A stretch of DNA of 64,000 nt from Luteimonas colneyensis (lineage in GTDB: Bacteria; Pseudomonadota; Gammaproteobacteria; Xanthomonadales; Xanthomonadaceae). The stretch's first letter is position 1. Each line of letters begins with the position of its first letter. The DNA is taken from positions 746,387-810,386 of the forward strand of contig NZ_JACSQJ010000001.1 of the NCBI RefSeq assembly GCF_014836665.1, in the 5' to 3' direction. Below the pieces are notes generated by a model. That model searched no databases, was not told the DNA's origin, and was given only the letters and a program-made list of their open reading frames with translations. A program made the position numbers and the translations under genes. Positions 1 to 9,669 of the stretch are shown here, piece by piece.

Positions 1-744
1 CGTGGCCAGCAGCGCCTGGATCGCGATGAACCAGATACCGTCCCACTGCCAGGCCCAGGGATGGCGGTCGACCAGCTGGAAGCGCAGGCCGGCCTCGGCG
101 TTCTCGAAGTTCCAGGCCAGCAGCGGCGTCCACGCCGCGATGCCGAAGGCGATCGCGATCCACAGCCGCGGGTCGCGCAGTGCCTGCCGGCCCTGCGGCA
201 GCGCCAGCAGCGCGAGCGCGCCGACGCCGATCACCGCGGCGAAGCGGTAATGGCTGAGCGCGCCGATGGCGAGCCCCAGCGCGAGCTGCAGCGCGGCGCC
301 GTAGCCGACGCCCCGCAGCAGGCGCGCGCCGGCGTCCAGGCACAGCAGCGTGGCCAGCACCATCGCCGTGTCCGGCAGCGCCATCAGGCCCAGCGAGCCC
401 GACAGCGGCAGCAGCAGCGTGGCGATGCCCGCGAGCCAGCCGTGGCGCTCGCCGGACTCGCGCGCGGTCACCCGCACCACCAGCCACGGCACCAGCGAGG
501 CCAGCAGCAGGAACGGCATGCGCAGCGCCAGCGTGCCTTCGCCGAAGACGGTGGTGCCGATGCGGATCAGCCACGCGGTGAGGCCGGGAAGATCGGAATA
601 CGCCCACGCCAGGTGGCGACTCTCCTGCCAGTAGAACGCCTCGTCCACGAACAGCGGCAGGCGCGCGGCGACCACGGCCTTGAGCAGCAGCAGCGCGCAC
701 CAGAGCGCGACGAATGTCGCGCGCGCATCGATCTTTTCCCGCAT
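1..744 (-). CDS. ArnT/GT39-type membrane glycosyltransferase, 3' part cut by window edge
   Basis: The reading frame starts at an ATG (744-742) and stays open to base 1, giving 248 residues of an incomplete protein. The product is very hydrophobic with several predicted membrane helices, the first at about residues 8-28. The motif LFVDEAFYW follows it directly; an acidic DE pair in the first periplasmic loop is the hallmark of GT39/ArnT-like enzymes, which move sugars from lipid carriers onto acceptors at the periplasmic face. Further helices follow (for example FLLLASLVPWLVV). It is divergent from the MoxR operon with only 47 bp between start codons. The acceptor cannot be named because the C-terminal part is missing. 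Confidence 0.75.
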   Translation of the reverse strand, partial: MREKIDARATFVALWCALLLLKAVVAARLPLFVDEAFYWQESRHLAWAYSDLPGLTAWLIRIGTTVFGEGTLALRMPFLLLASLVPWLVVRVTARESGERHGWLAGIATLLLPLSGSLGLMALPDTAMVLATLLCLDAGARLLRGVGYGAALQLALGLAIGALSHYRFAAVIGVGALALLALPQGRQALRDPRLWIAIAFGIAAWTPLLAWNFENAEAGLRFQLVDRHPWAWQWDGIWFIAIQALLAT

Positions 745-791
745 CCTGCAACGACCTCGCTACACTTCGACCGAGCCACACGGAGCCCGGC

Positions 792-1745
792 ATGACAGCC
801 CAGTCCGCAAATCCGGACATGCTACCCGACGCACTGCGCACGGCCCTGCAGGATGCGCAGGCGCAGGTGAATTCACTGGTACTGGGCAAGCAGCAGGCGG
901 TCCGCTTCGCCTTCACCGCCCTGCTCTCGGACGGCCACCTGCTGATCGAGGACCTGCCCGGACTGGGCAAGACCACGCTGGCGCACGCCCTGGCCGCGAC
1001 CCTGGGCCTCGGCTTCCAGCGCGTGCAGTTCACCTCCGACCTGCTGCCGTCCGACATCGTCGGCGTGTCGGTCTACGAGGCCCAGGGCGGGGGCTTCAGC
1101 TTCCATCCCGGGCCGGTGTTCGCGCACGTGCTGCTGGCCGACGAGATCAACCGCGCGCCGCCGCGCACGCAGAGCGCGCTGCTCGAGGCCATGGCCGAGC
1201 ACCAGGTCACCGTGGACGGGACGACCCACGCGCTGCCGCGGCCGTTCTTCGTCATCGCGACCCAGAATCCGGTCGACCTGGCCGGCACCTACCCGCTGCC
1301 GGATTCCCAGCTCGACCGCTTCCTGCTGCGCCTGCAGCTGGGCTATCCCGATCCCGAGGCCGAGCGCGCGCTGCTGGCCGGCAGCGATCGCCGCCACCTG
1401 ATCGCGCAGGCGGCGCCCGTGCTCGGCGCCGACCAGGTGCTGCGCCTGCGCGAGGCCGTGCTGGCCGTGCATGCCAGCGACGCGCTGGTGCGCTACGTGC
1501 AGGCGCTGCTGGAACGCAGCCGGCACCACGCCGGCGTGCGCGTGGGCCTGTCGCCGCGCGCGGGCATCGCCCTGCTGCGCGCGGCGCGCGCGCACGCGCT
1601 GCTGCTCGGCCGCGGCCATGTCCTGCCCGACGACATCCAGGCCCTGTTCGGCGCGGTCGCCGCACACCGCCTGGTGGGCGATGCCGACGCCGGCGACGCC
1701 GCGGCGCTGGCACAGGCGATCCTGCACGCCGTCGCGGTCGACTGA
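792..1745 (+). CDS. MoxR-family AAA+ ATPase
   Basis: 317 aa. MoxR ATPases act as chaperones that help mature membrane or periplasmic complexes and usually sit beside DUF58 genes. The Walker A motif is visible as LPGLGKTTLAHALA (about residues 54-67) and the Walker B/MoxR signature as LLADEINRAPPRTQSALLEAM-like sequence (about 113-132). The ATG at 792 is preferred over an open in-frame extension to 714, because homologous sequence only begins near residue 10 of this shorter form. It is the first gene of a tight operon with the DUF58 and transglutaminase genes (3-bp gap to the next start). The client is unknown. Confidence 0.9.
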   Translation: MTAQSANPDMLPDALRTALQDAQAQVNSLVLGKQQAVRFAFTALLSDGHLLIEDLPGLGKTTLAHALAATLGLGFQRVQFTSDLLPSDIVGVSVYEAQGGGFSFHPGPVFAHVLLADEINRAPPRTQSALLEAMAEHQVTVDGTTHALPRPFFVIATQNPVDLAGTYPLPDSQLDRFLLRLQLGYPDPEAERALLAGSDRRHLIAQAAPVLGADQVLRLREAVLAVHASDALVRYVQALLERSRHHAGVRVGLSPRAGIALLRAARAHALLLGRGHVLPDDIQALFGAVAAHRLVGDADAGDAAALAQAILHAVAVD

Positions 1746-1747
1746 CC

Positions 1748-2725
1748 GTGGCGCGCGGGCGGCTGTCCGGCCTGCGGGCGCGCCTGGAGGCGCTGGCGCG
1801 GCCGCGCGGGCCCGAGCCGCTGCCGGTGGCGTTCGATCGCCGCCGCATCTACGTCCTGCCGACCGCCTTCGGCGCGTTCTTCGTCGTGCTGCTGGCCGTG
1901 ATGCTGGTCGGCGCGCTCAACTACAACAACAATCCCGCCCTGCTGCTGGCGCTGCTGCTGGGCGGGGCGGCCAACACCAGCCTGTTCGCCGCGCACCTGC
2001 AGCTGTCCGGACTGGCGGTGACGGCGGTCGACGCCGAGCCGGTCGCGGCCGGATCGCCGATGGCGCTGCGCGTGCACCTGCGCGCCGATCCGGCGCGCGC
2101 GCGCCGAGGCCTGCGGCTCCGGCTCGGCGACGCCATTGCCACGGCGTCGCTGGTCGACGGCGCCGGCGAAGCCCGACTTGCCCTGCCGACGCGGCGCCGC
2201 GGCTGGCTGCACCCGGGGCGGATCACCGTGTCCACCACGCGCCCGCTCGGCATCGCGCGCGCCTGGGCCTACGCCTGGCCCTCGGCGCCGCTGCTGGTGT
2301 ATCCGCGACCGGAAGCCGACGGACCGCCGCTGCCGCTGGGCGCCGGAGACACGGCGCAGGCACGCCTGCATCCCGCGGGCGACGACGTCCACCACCTGCG
2401 CGCCTACCGCCGCGGCGATTCGCGGCGCGCCATCGCCTGGAAGCCCTCCGCACGCCATGGCGCGCTGCTGGTGCGCGAGTACGAGCAGCCGCAGGGCGCG
2501 GACGTCGTGCTCGACTGGTCGACGCTCGTGCTGGCGCATGAGGACCGCATCCGCCGCCTGGCGCGCTGGGTCGACGAGGCCGAGCGCGAAGGCCGCCGCT
2601 ACCGCCTGCAGCTCCCGCGCCAGGCGATCGGTCCGGCCAGCGGCCCGGCACACCGCCACGCCTGCCTGCGCGCGCTGGCGCTGCTGCCGCCGGCGGACCC
2701 CGGCGCGGGGACGCACGATGGCTGA
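1748..2725 (+). CDS. DUF58 domain protein
   Basis: 325 aa, GTG start 3 bp after the MoxR stop codon. Two hydrophobic segments near residues 38-56 and 63-85 suggest a membrane anchor. The C-terminal half carries the DUF58 core, with HHLRAYRRGDSRRAIAWKPS typical of the family. DUF58 proteins have a vWA-like fold and nearly always pair with MoxR ATPases, so a role as the MoxR partner at the membrane is inferred from context. Its stop codon overlaps the start of the transglutaminase gene by 8 bp, which supports translational coupling. Confidence 0.88.
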   Translation: MARGRLSGLRARLEALARPRGPEPLPVAFDRRRIYVLPTAFGAFFVVLLAVMLVGALNYNNNPALLLALLLGGAANTSLFAAHLQLSGLAVTAVDAEPVAAGSPMALRVHLRADPARARRGLRLRLGDAIATASLVDGAGEARLALPTRRRGWLHPGRITVSTTRPLGIARAWAYAWPSAPLLVYPRPEADGPPLPLGAGDTAQARLHPAGDDVHHLRAYRRGDSRRAIAWKPSARHGALLVREYEQPQGADVVLDWSTLVLAHEDRIRRLARWVDEAEREGRRYRLQLPRQAIGPASGPAHRHACLRALALLPPADPGAGTHDG

Positions 2726-4661
2726 GCCGGCGCGGAGCCTCCCGCTCGATCCCCAGGCCCGCGCCTGGACGCTGGCCGCGGCCGCGGCCTGCCTTCTGCC
2801 GCTGCTGCTGCAGCTGCCTGGGCCGCTGGCGGTGGCCCTGGCGGCGGTGTCCGCGGTGGTGGGCGCGCTGTCCTGGTGGCACCGGCTGCCGGCGCCCCTG
2901 CGCCTGGCGCTGTCGCTGGCCGTGGTCGCGCTGGTGCTGGCGCAGTCGCGCTTCTCCTTCGGGCGCGACACCGGCTGCGCCCTGCTGGCGGCCATGCTTG
3001 CGCTCAAGCCGATGGAGCTGGTGAGCCTGCGCGACGCGCGCAGCCTGCTCGGCTTCGCCCTGTTCGCGCCGTTCGCGACCTTCCTGCTCGACCAGGGACC
3101 GGTGAGCCTGGTGCTGGGCCTGGCCGCGGCCCTGCTCGCGCTGGCGGCCATGCTCCGGCTGGCCGAGCTGGAAAGCGGCGAGACCGCCGCGCTGCGCCCG
3201 CGCGAGCGCCTGCGCCGCGTCGGCGCCATGGTCGCGATCGGGCTGCCGCTGGCGCTGGCCGCGTTCTGGCTGTTCCCGCGCATGGCCACCCCGCTGTGGG
3301 GCGTGCCGGAGCGCGCGATCACCCGCACCGGCCTGTCCGACACCATGCGCCCCGGCGACTGGGTCGACATGATGGTCGACGACCGTCCCGCGCTGCGCGC
3401 CACCTTCGATGGCGTCGCGCCGCCGACCTCGGAGATGTACTGGCGCGGTCCCGTGCTCTTGGACTACGACGGCCGCGAGTGGAGCGCCTCGCGCTGGTTC
3501 AGCGCCCTGCCCCCGGCCGCGGTCGAACACGGCCCCACGCGATACCGCTACGAGCTCGAGGTCGAGCCGACCGAGCGCCGCATGCTGGTCGCGCTCGAGC
3601 TGCCGCTGGCCGCGCCGGACGGCGTGCAGCAGGGCTACGACCACACCCTGTCCACGCGACGCCCGCTGACCGCGATCACGCGCTGGCGCATGCAGTCGGC
3701 CGCGCCGAGGACGTTCGACGCCGGGCTGCGCCCGGTCCTCCGCCAGGCCGCCCTGCGCCTGCCCGAGGGCTTCAACCCGCGCACCGTCGCGCTCGCCCGG
3801 CAGTGGCGCGCGGAGGCCGGCGACGGCGCGCAGGCCGATGCCGCGATCGCCAATCGCGCGCTGGAATGGATCCGCGGCGAGTTCGGCTACACGCTGACCA
3901 CGCCGCTGCTCGGCCGCCACGCCGTCGACGAATTCCTGTTCGAGCAGAAGCAGGGCTTCTGCGAGCACTTCAGCGGCGCCTTCGTGGTGTTGATGCGCGC
4001 CGCCGGCGTGCCGTCGCGCGTGGTGACCGGCTACGTCGGCGGCTACCGCAATCCCTTCGGCGATTACTGGATCGTGCGCAATTCCGATGCCCACGCCTGG
4101 GCGGAGGTCTGGCTGCCGGAGCGCGGCTGGGTGCGCGTGGATCCGACGGCCGCGGTTGCACCCGAGCGCATCTATGACACCGTCGCCGACCGCGCTTCGC
4201 GCAGCCCCGGCGGACTGCAGGCGCTCGCGCCGATGGTCGACATCGGCGACTGGATGCGCCGCGGCTGGAACGACCTGGTGCTGGGCTTCGACGCCGGACG
4301 CCAGCAGCGCCTGCTGCACGCCTTCGGCGGCGGCGACCTCGGCAGCCGCCAGCTGGTGCTGCTGTTCGCGCTGGTCGCCGGGCTGGCGCTAGCCGCGATG
4401 CTCTGGATGGTGGCCCGCGGCGAACGCGAGCGCGATCCGGTGCTCCGCGCCTGGCACCGGCTCGGCGCCCGCTACGCGCGGCTGGGGCTGGCGCGGCACC
4501 GCCACGAGACGGCCTCCGACTGGGCCGCGCGCGTGGTCGCGCTGCGCCCGCGCTCGGCGTCGCTGCTGCCGCTCACCGCGCGCTTCAACGATTGGCGCTA
4601 CGCTCCGGCCCAGGACGGGGCGCGCGACCTGCTGCGCGACCTGCGCGCCCACCGGCCGTGA
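2718..4661 (+). CDS. TgpA-like membrane transglutaminase (DUF3488 + transglutaminase core)
   Basis: 647 aa, ATG at 2718 overlapping the upstream gene. The N-terminal 200 residues hold about six membrane helices (DUF3488-type). A periplasmic transglutaminase-like domain follows with the catalytic triad in sight: Cys in KQGFCEHFSGAFV (about residue 414), His in NSDAHAWAEVW and Asp in VRVDPTA. One more helix near residue 550 and a short cytoplasmic tail close the protein. This is the layout of Pseudomonas TgpA, a periplasmic transglutaminase-like enzyme. It is the third gene of the MoxR-DUF58-TgpA operon, a combination seen widely in Proteobacteria. The natural substrate is not known from sequence. 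Confidence 0.88.
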   Translation: MAEPARSLPLDPQARAWTLAAAAACLLPLLLQLPGPLAVALAAVSAVVGALSWWHRLPAPLRLALSLAVVALVLAQSRFSFGRDTGCALLAAMLALKPMELVSLRDARSLLGFALFAPFATFLLDQGPVSLVLGLAAALLALAAMLRLAELESGETAALRPRERLRRVGAMVAIGLPLALAAFWLFPRMATPLWGVPERAITRTGLSDTMRPGDWVDMMVDDRPALRATFDGVAPPTSEMYWRGPVLLDYDGREWSASRWFSALPPAAVEHGPTRYRYELEVEPTERRMLVALELPLAAPDGVQQGYDHTLSTRRPLTAITRWRMQSAAPRTFDAGLRPVLRQAALRLPEGFNPRTVALARQWRAEAGDGAQADAAIANRALEWIRGEFGYTLTTPLLGRHAVDEFLFEQKQGFCEHFSGAFVVLMRAAGVPSRVVTGYVGGYRNPFGDYWIVRNSDAHAWAEVWLPERGWVRVDPTAAVAPERIYDTVADRASRSPGGLQALAPMVDIGDWMRRGWNDLVLGFDAGRQQRLLHAFGGGDLGSRQLVLLFALVAGLALAAMLWMVARGERERDPVLRAWHRLGARYARLGLARHRHETASDWAARVVALRPRSASLLPLTARFNDWRYAPAQDGARDLLRDLRAHRP

Positions 4662-4696
4662 GCGCGGCCGACGCCCGGACCCCAACGGAGATTCCC

Positions 4697-5176
4697 ATGC
4701 GCACCACCCTTCTCGCCCTCGCCGCGGTCGCGCTGCTCGGCGCATGCGCGTCTCAGCCGAAGCCCCTGCAGGGCGAATACGCCGCGCTGACGCCGCGCGA
4801 TGCCGCCGGAACCGACGCCACCGGCAGCCCCGTGCGCTGGGGCGGGCGCATCGTCCAGGTCGAGCCGCGCGCCGACAGCACCTGCTTCGAGATGGTATCC
4901 ACGCGTCTGGACCACTACGGCCGCCCGTACTGGGCCAGCGACGACACCGGCGGCCGCTTCATCGCCTGCCGCGCCGGCTTCTACGATCCGGCGGTGTTCG
5001 AGGTGAACCGCGAAGTGACCTTCACCGGGCGCCTGGCCGGGCACGAGAGCCGCAGCATCGGCGGCTACAGCTACCGCTTCCCGCTGGTGGACGCGGACAT
5101 CGTCTACCTGTGGCCCAAGCGCGAGCGCAGCCTGATCACGCGGCCGGCGCCGTGGCCGTGGTGGGGCTACTGGTAA
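4697..5176 (+). CDS. Slp-type outer-membrane lipoprotein
   Basis: 159 aa. A classical lipoprotein signal is present: MRTTLLALAAVALLGACA, with the lipobox LGAC placing the lipidated cysteine near residue 18. The body resembles the Slp/YeaY family (the segments GGRIVQVE, TCFEMVSTRLD and GRFIAC). Slp proteins are starvation-induced outer-membrane lipoproteins of unclear function. The ATG at 4697 is chosen because it sits directly before the signal peptide and follows AACGGAGAT. It lies 35 bp after the transglutaminase gene and may share its transcript. Confidence 0.8.
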   Translation: MRTTLLALAAVALLGACASQPKPLQGEYAALTPRDAAGTDATGSPVRWGGRIVQVEPRADSTCFEMVSTRLDHYGRPYWASDDTGGRFIACRAGFYDPAVFEVNREVTFTGRLAGHESRSIGGYSYRFPLVDADIVYLWPKRERSLITRPAPWPWWGYW

Positions 5177-5185
5177 GCCGGCCGG

Positions 5186-5533
5186 TCAGGCGGGCGTACC
5201 GAAGCGCCCGAGCGGCGCGCCCGCCAGCAGGTGCAGGTGGATCTGGAACACGGTCTGCCCGCCGTCGTCGTTGCAGTTCATGACGATGCGGTAGCCGTCT
5301 TCGGCGAACCCTTCCTTCTTCGCATACGCGGCCGCGGCCAGCGCCAGCCGGCCGACGACCTCGGCCTGCCCGGCCTGCAGGTCGTTCAAGGTGGCCACGT
5401 CCACCTTGGGCACGAACAGGACGTGCACCGGCGCCTGCGGCGCGATGTCGCGGAACGCGATCAGGTGCTCGTCCTCGTAGACGATGTCGGCGGGAAGCTC
5501 GCGCTTGATGATGCGGTGGAAGATGGTGCTCAT
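5186..5533 (-). CDS. HIT (histidine triad) nucleotide-binding protein, HinT-like
   Basis: 115 aa, the usual size for HinT purine nucleoside phosphoramidases. N-terminal CIFxxI-like region (STIFHRIIKRELPADIVYED) and the C-terminal triad segment are both present. The triad reads QIHLHLLAG: the catalytic central His and the following His are kept, while the first triad position is Gln instead of the usual His. It lies downstream of recR on the same strand, 86 bp away, and may be the last gene of the dnaX block. Confidence 0.88.
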   Translation of the reverse strand: MSTIFHRIIKRELPADIVYEDEHLIAFRDIAPQAPVHVLFVPKVDVATLNDLQAGQAEVVGRLALAAAAYAKKEGFAEDGYRIVMNCNDDGGQTVFQIHLHLLAGAPLGRFGTPA

Positions 5534-5619
5534 CGCGAAGACCTGGCAGCGGACGTTGCCGCGATGGTAGCGCTTCGCTTCGACCGGCACGCCGCCGCGG
5601 CCGACGCCGGCCGCCGGCC

Positions 5620-6216
5620 TCAGGCCATCTCGCCGCGGCTGCCGAAGGCGTGCGACAGCGTGCCGCGATCGACGTACTCCAGCTCGCCGCCCAGCGGCAG
5701 CCCGTGCGCGGGACGGCTCGGGCGCACGCCGTGCTGGCGCGCGAGCTGCGCCAGGTAGTGCGCGGTGGCCTCGCCTTCCACCGTCGGGTTGGTGGCGATG
5801 ATGAGCTCCTGCACCTCGCCCTGCGCCAGGCGCTCGCCAAGCTGGTGCAGGCCGAGCTCGCGCGGACCGATGCCGTCGAGCGGGCTGAGCCGGCCCTGCA
5901 GCACGAAGTACAGGCCGCGGTAGCCGGTGGCCTGTTCGATCGCCAGGCGGTCGGCCGGCGACTCCACCGCGCACAGCAGCTGCGCGTCGCGCGAGGCGCT
6001 GGCGCAGGTCGGGCACAGCGGCGTCTCGCTGAAGTCGCGGCAGCGCTCGCAGTGGCCGATCTTCTCCACCGCCTCGCCCAGCACCTCGGCCAGGCGCCGG
6101 CCGCCGTCACGGCCACGCTCGAGCACGTGGTAGGCCATGCGCTGCGCCGTTTTCTGGCCGACACCGGGCAGCACCCGGAAGGCCTCGACCAGCTGTTCGA
6201 GGAGGGGGACGCTCAT
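5620..6216 (-). CDS. recR: Recombination mediator protein RecR
   Basis: 198 aa, normal length. RecR works with RecO and RecF to load RecA at gaps. The N-terminal helix-hairpin-helix ([18 protein letters not shown]), the C4 zinc finger ([16 protein letters not shown], about residues 57-72) and the Toprim domain ([14 protein letters not shown]) are all visible. It is the third gene of the conserved dnaX-ybaB-recR operon, 28 bp after ybaB. Confidence 0.97.
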   Translation of the reverse strand: MSVPLLEQLVEAFRVLPGVGQKTAQRMAYHVLERGRDGGRRLAEVLGEAVEKIGHCERCRDFSETPLCPTCASASRDAQLLCAVESPADRLAIEQATGYRGLYFVLQGRLSPLDGIGPRELGLHQLGERLAQGEVQELIIATNPTVEGEATAHYLAQLARQHGVRPSRPAHGLPLGGELEYVDRGTLSHAFGSRGEMA

Positions 6217-6244
6217 GCGGAGATACGGCTGCCCGGGCCCTGGA

Positions 6245-6565
6245 TCAGAACGGCATCTTCATGCCGGGCGGCAGCGGCATGCCGGCGGTGGCCGCGCCCA
6301 TCTTCGCCTGCGACTCGGCGTCGACCTTGTTGCTGGCGTCGTTGAAGGCGGCGGCGATCAGGTCTTCGGCCATCTCCGGGTCCGACAGCACGCTCGGGTC
6401 GATGCGCACCTTGCGGCACTCCTTGGTCCCGCTGAGGGTGATGCTGACCATGCCGCCGCCGGCGCTGCCGGTGACTTCGATGTTGGCCAGTTCGGCCTGC
6501 GCCTTCTGCAGGTTCTCCTGCATCTTCTGCGCCTGCTGCATCAGCTGGGCGATGTTTCCACGCAT
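6245..6565 (-). CDS. ybaB: YbaB/EbfC nucleoid-associated protein
   Basis: 106 aa, matching the YbaB/EbfC family, small dimeric DNA-binding proteins of the nucleoid. The family signature is clear: [18 protein letters not shown] coiled coil at the N-terminus and [20 protein letters not shown] in the middle. It starts only 2 bp after the dnaX stop codon, as in most Proteobacteria. Confidence 0.95.
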   Translation of the reverse strand: MRGNIAQLMQQAQKMQENLQKAQAELANIEVTGSAGGGMVSITLSGTKECRKVRIDPSVLSDPEMAEDLIAAAFNDASNKVDAESQAKMGAATAGMPLPPGMKMPF

Positions 6566-6567
6566 GT

Positions 6568-8520
6568 CTAGTGCTCCTGTTCCTGGATCGGTCGTATCGA
6601 ATCCGGCACCAGGCGCGCGCCCTGCTCCACCAGGCGGCGCACGTGCGGATCGTTGTGGAAAGCGGCTTCGGCGGCGCCCTGACGCTCGTCGCGCACGCGC
6701 TCGTTGCGCGCGTGCAGGGTCTCGCCGGAGGGCGCGCCGGCCTCGAAACGGATCTGCGGCGGCGCGCCCCAGCGAGTGCCCAGCGCGGCCGCCAGCTGCT
6801 GCACCAGGAAGGGCGCGCGCAGGTGGTCGTCGGACTCGGGCAGCGACAGGCGCAGCACCTCGCCCTCGCGCGCGATGAACGCCGAGCTGGCGGCCAGCTC
6901 GCGCACCGGGCCGCGGAGGTCCAGCGCGGCGACCAGGTCGGGCCAGGTTCCGGCATCGAGCGACGCGGCCGTCGCCTCCGCCCGCGCCGGCGAAACCGAT
7001 GCTGCCGCGGCGGCAGGTCGCGGCGCGGGGCGCGCGGGGGCGGCAGCGACGGCGGACGCGCGCGGCGCTTCGGCACGCTGCGCCGGCGCTTCCGGCCAGG
7101 GCGGCGCATCGTCGAACGGCGCAGGCGCAGGTGCGGGCTGGTGCACGACCGGCGAAGGCGCGGGCGGCGGCATCGACAGCTTGTGCGCCGAAGTGGGGGT
7201 TGCCGGTGCCGGCGCGCGATCCTGCGCCCGGACATCGGTGTCCGGGATGCGACCCGGCGAAGGCGACGATGTCGGCGCTGGCGGCTGGGCGGGCACGTCG
7301 GCGCGTGCCGAAGCCGCGCCTTCAAGCGCCGCGCGCGCGGCCGCAGCGGCCGACCGCCCCGAACCCGCCCCCGCACCGGCGCCGCTGGCGGCACTTCCGC
7401 CCGCCGCCGGCGACGCACCGATTCCCCCCTCGCCCGGCCGGAACGCGAGCATGCGCAGCAGGCTCATCTCGAAGCCGACGCGCGCGCTGGGCGCGAGGGC
7501 GATGTCGCGGCGGCCGGAGACCGCCATCTGGTACCAGAGCTGGACCAGCTCGGGACGCAGCGACGCGGCCAGCGCATCGACGTCGACGCCGTCGGCCTCG
7601 ACCTCGCTGCCCGGCACCAGCTGCTTCACCTGAATCCGGTGCAGGGCTTCGGCCAGCGCATCGAGCACGCCGCCCCAGTCGGGGGAGAATCCGGCCAGCA
7701 CCTCGATCGTCGCCATCAGCCCGGCGCCGTCCTCCTGCGCAAGCGCCGACAGCAGCGCCGCCACCCTGGTGCGGTCGACCGAGCCCAACATGGTCGCGAC
7801 CGCCTGGTCGGTCAGGGCGGCGCCGGTGCCGGCACCGCTGTAGGCGATGGCCTGGTCGAGCAGCGACAGCCCGTCGCGCAGGCTGCCGTCGGCCGCCTTC
7901 GCCAGCTGGCGCACCGCGCCTGACTCGGCCTCGATGCCCTCGGCGCCGAGGATCTTCGCGATCTGGCCGCGGATCTGCTCCTCCTCCAGGCGCTTGAGGT
8001 TGAACTGCAGGCAGCGCGACAGCACCGTTACCAGCAGCTTCTGCGGGTCGGTGGTGGCGAACAGGAACTTGACGTGCTCCGGCGGCTCCTCGAGCGTCTT
8101 CAGCAGCGCGTTGAACGCCGCCTTCGAGAGCATGTGGACTTCGTCGATCAGGTAGACCTTGTAGCGGCCGCGCGAGGGCATGTACTGCGCGTTGTCGATC
8201 AGGTCGCGCACGTTGTCGACGCCGGTGTTCGACGCCGCGTCGATCTCCAGCAGGTCGATGTAACGGCCGGCGTCGATGGCCTGGCAGGTCTCGCACTCGC
8301 CGCAGGGGTCGCTGGACGCGCCGCGCTCGCAGTTCAGGCTCTTGGCGAAGATGCGCGCGATCGTGGTCTTGCCCACGCCGCGGGTGCCAGTGAACAGGAA
8401 GGCGTGGTGGACGCGGCCGGAATCGAGCGCGTTGACCAGGGCGCGGACGACGTGTTCCTGGCCCACCAGCTCGGCGAACCGCTTCGGGCGCCACTTGCGG
8501 GCGAGGACGAGGTAGGACAT
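6568..8520 (-). CDS. dnaX: DNA polymerase III subunit tau/gamma
   Basis: 650 aa from the ATG at 8520 (an alternative ATG 9 bp upstream would add MSL). It is the clamp-loader ATPase of the replisome. Residues 1-360 carry the AAA+ core with Walker [18 protein letters not shown], the zinc-binding cluster ([16 protein letters not shown]) and Walker [12 protein letters not shown] long Ala/Pro-rich linker (about residues 385-520) leads to the C-terminal tau domain that contacts DnaE. No A/T-rich slippery heptamer is visible, so a gamma form made by frameshifting is not supported here. A longer in-frame extension toward 8685 would run through the neighbouring tRNA and is rejected. Confidence 0.96.
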   Translation of the reverse strand: MSYLVLARKWRPKRFAELVGQEHVVRALVNALDSGRVHHAFLFTGTRGVGKTTIARIFAKSLNCERGASSDPCGECETCQAIDAGRYIDLLEIDAASNTGVDNVRDLIDNAQYMPSRGRYKVYLIDEVHMLSKAAFNALLKTLEEPPEHVKFLFATTDPQKLLVTVLSRCLQFNLKRLEEEQIRGQIAKILGAEGIEAESGAVRQLAKAADGSLRDGLSLLDQAIAYSGAGTGAALTDQAVATMLGSVDRTRVAALLSALAQEDGAGLMATIEVLAGFSPDWGGVLDALAEALHRIQVKQLVPGSEVEADGVDVDALAASLRPELVQLWYQMAVSGRRDIALAPSARVGFEMSLLRMLAFRPGEGGIGASPAAGGSAASGAGAGAGSGRSAAAAARAALEGAASARADVPAQPPAPTSSPSPGRIPDTDVRAQDRAPAPATPTSAHKLSMPPPAPSPVVHQPAPAPAPFDDAPPWPEAPAQRAEAPRASAVAAAPARPAPRPAAAAASVSPARAEATAASLDAGTWPDLVAALDLRGPVRELAASSAFIAREGEVLRLSLPESDDHLRAPFLVQQLAAALGTRWGAPPQIRFEAGAPSGETLHARNERVRDERQGAAEAAFHNDPHVRRLVEQGARLVPDSIRPIQEQEH

Positions 8521-8655
8521 GAGGGACATTCTGCCACGCGGCGGGCGGGCGTTCGGCGCCTCCGCGATGGTTCCTTGTCGATACAGGCGGCGGAGCGCTA
8601 GAATTGCCGGCCCCGTGCGCCGCGCCAAGGCAGGCATGACGTCCGGGCCAGGTGC

Positions 8656-8748
8656 GGAGAGGTGTCCGAGTGGTTGAAGGAGCACGCCTGGAAAGTGTGT
8701 AAGCGTCTAAACCGCGCTTCGGGGGTTCGAATCCCCCTCTCTCCGCCA
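8656..8748 (+). tRNA. tRNA-Ser (anticodon GGA)
   Basis: A complete class II tRNA of 93 nt with encoded CCA. The acceptor stem GGAGAGG/CCTCTCC, a long variable arm as expected for serine, T-loop GGTTCGAATCC and anticodon GGA in the loop after GCACGCCT are visible. Confidence 0.95.
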
Positions 8749-8790
8749 GTTCCAGGGGCACGCCGCAAGGGCCTGCCAGCAGGTTTCCAT

Positions 8791-8901
8791 GGTGGCCCCG
8801 TCGGCCCCTCGCGACGCTAGGTCGAAAACCCCGCCAGGGCCGGAAGGCAGCAACGGTATCGATCGACGCGGGTGCCGAGGCCAGTCGGCGGGGCTGCCAC
8901 C
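8791..8901 (+). ncRNA. ffs: Signal recognition particle RNA (4.5S type)
   Basis: The conserved SRP apical loop is present: GCCAGGGCCGGAAGGCAGCA at 8833-8852, including the GGAA tetraloop and the asymmetric internal loop that binds Ffh. The outer arms GGTGGC (8791) and GCCACC (8896) can pair to close the hairpin, giving about 111 nt. The location right after tRNA-Ser(GGA) and next to dnaX is common in Xanthomonadaceae. Exact ends are estimated from the pairing. Confidence 0.85.
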
Positions 8902-8908
8902 CACCTCC

Positions 8909-9667
8909 TCAGGATGCCGGCGCCGGGTGCAGCCGGGGTTCGGCGAGTGCGAACGCCTCCCCTGGTCGCGCGACGCGATGGCCGCGTGCGCGCAGCGCCT
9001 CGCCGTCGGCCTCGCTGGCGTAGTGGTAGAGCACGCAGCGTGCGAGCAGTTCCGGAGGGTACTCGCGCTCCAGGTCATCGATGCCGGTATGGGACGGATT
9101 GCCCACCAGGCCGCAGTCGTGCGCGACCAGCTCGCCCTCGCCGGCCGCCGCCGCCAGGACCTCCGGGATCGGACGCGTATCGCCGGTCCAGGCCAGGCTG
9201 CCGCGCAGGCGCAGGCCGAACGCGGTGCGCGGCCAGTGGTGGCGCGATTCGAACACCTCCAGGCGCACGCCGTCATGCCAGAAGGCATCTCCGACGGGCA
9301 CCACGCGGAAGGCGTCCCAGAAGTTCGCCCCGCCTTCGGCCAGGGCATTCGGGTAGGCGGCCACGCGCCGGTGCAGCAGCGGCAGCACGTCGACCGGCAC
9401 GTACAGCGGCATCCGCCCGCGCCGCGCCGGATCGAAATAGTTGGCCACGAACAGGCGCTCGAAGCCGGCGACGTGGTCGAGGTGGACATGGGTGACGAAC
9501 ATCGCCGGGGGCGGCTCGCCGTAGTGCGCGAGGTACGCCGTCAGGCCTTCGGCGCCGCAGTCGATCGCCAGCCACGGCGCGCCGTCGCGCTCGATGGTCG
9601 CCATCGGCGAGCCCAGCGCCACCGCCGACGCGCTGCCCACGCCCTGGAAGCGCAGCGTCCAGGCCAT
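8909..9667 (-). CDS. MBL-fold metallo-hydrolase
   Basis: 252 aa. It has the metallo-beta-lactamase fold metal site THVHLDHVAG near residue 58, with later ligands likely in LAWTGDTRPIPE and in the SRHHWP segment. Overall it resembles RNase Z-like or phosphodiesterase-like MBL proteins, but the C-terminal arm is not diagnostic, so no substrate is assigned. It begins 2 bp after the stop codon of kdkA (stop at 9670-9672), so the two genes are cotranscribed leftward. Confidence 0.8.
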   Translation of the reverse strand: MAWTLRFQGVGSASAVALGSPMATIERDGAPWLAIDCGAEGLTAYLAHYGEPPPAMFVTHVHLDHVAGFERLFVANYFDPARRGRMPLYVPVDVLPLLHRRVAAYPNALAEGGANFWDAFRVVPVGDAFWHDGVRLEVFESRHHWPRTAFGLRLRGSLAWTGDTRPIPEVLAAAAGEGELVAHDCGLVGNPSHTGIDDLEREYPPELLARCVLYHYASEADGEALRARGHRVARPGEAFALAEPRLHPAPAS

Positions 9668-9669
9668 GC

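Noticed and set aside
2223-4319. Long antisense frames opposite the MoxR/DUF58/TgpA operon (up to about 700 codons)
   Set aside because: Translations are His/Gln/Arg/Ala-rich and lack any motif; at this G+C long open antisense frames are expected.
6568-8520. Programmed frameshift in dnaX making a gamma subunit
   Set aside because: No A-rich slippery heptamer is visible in the gene.
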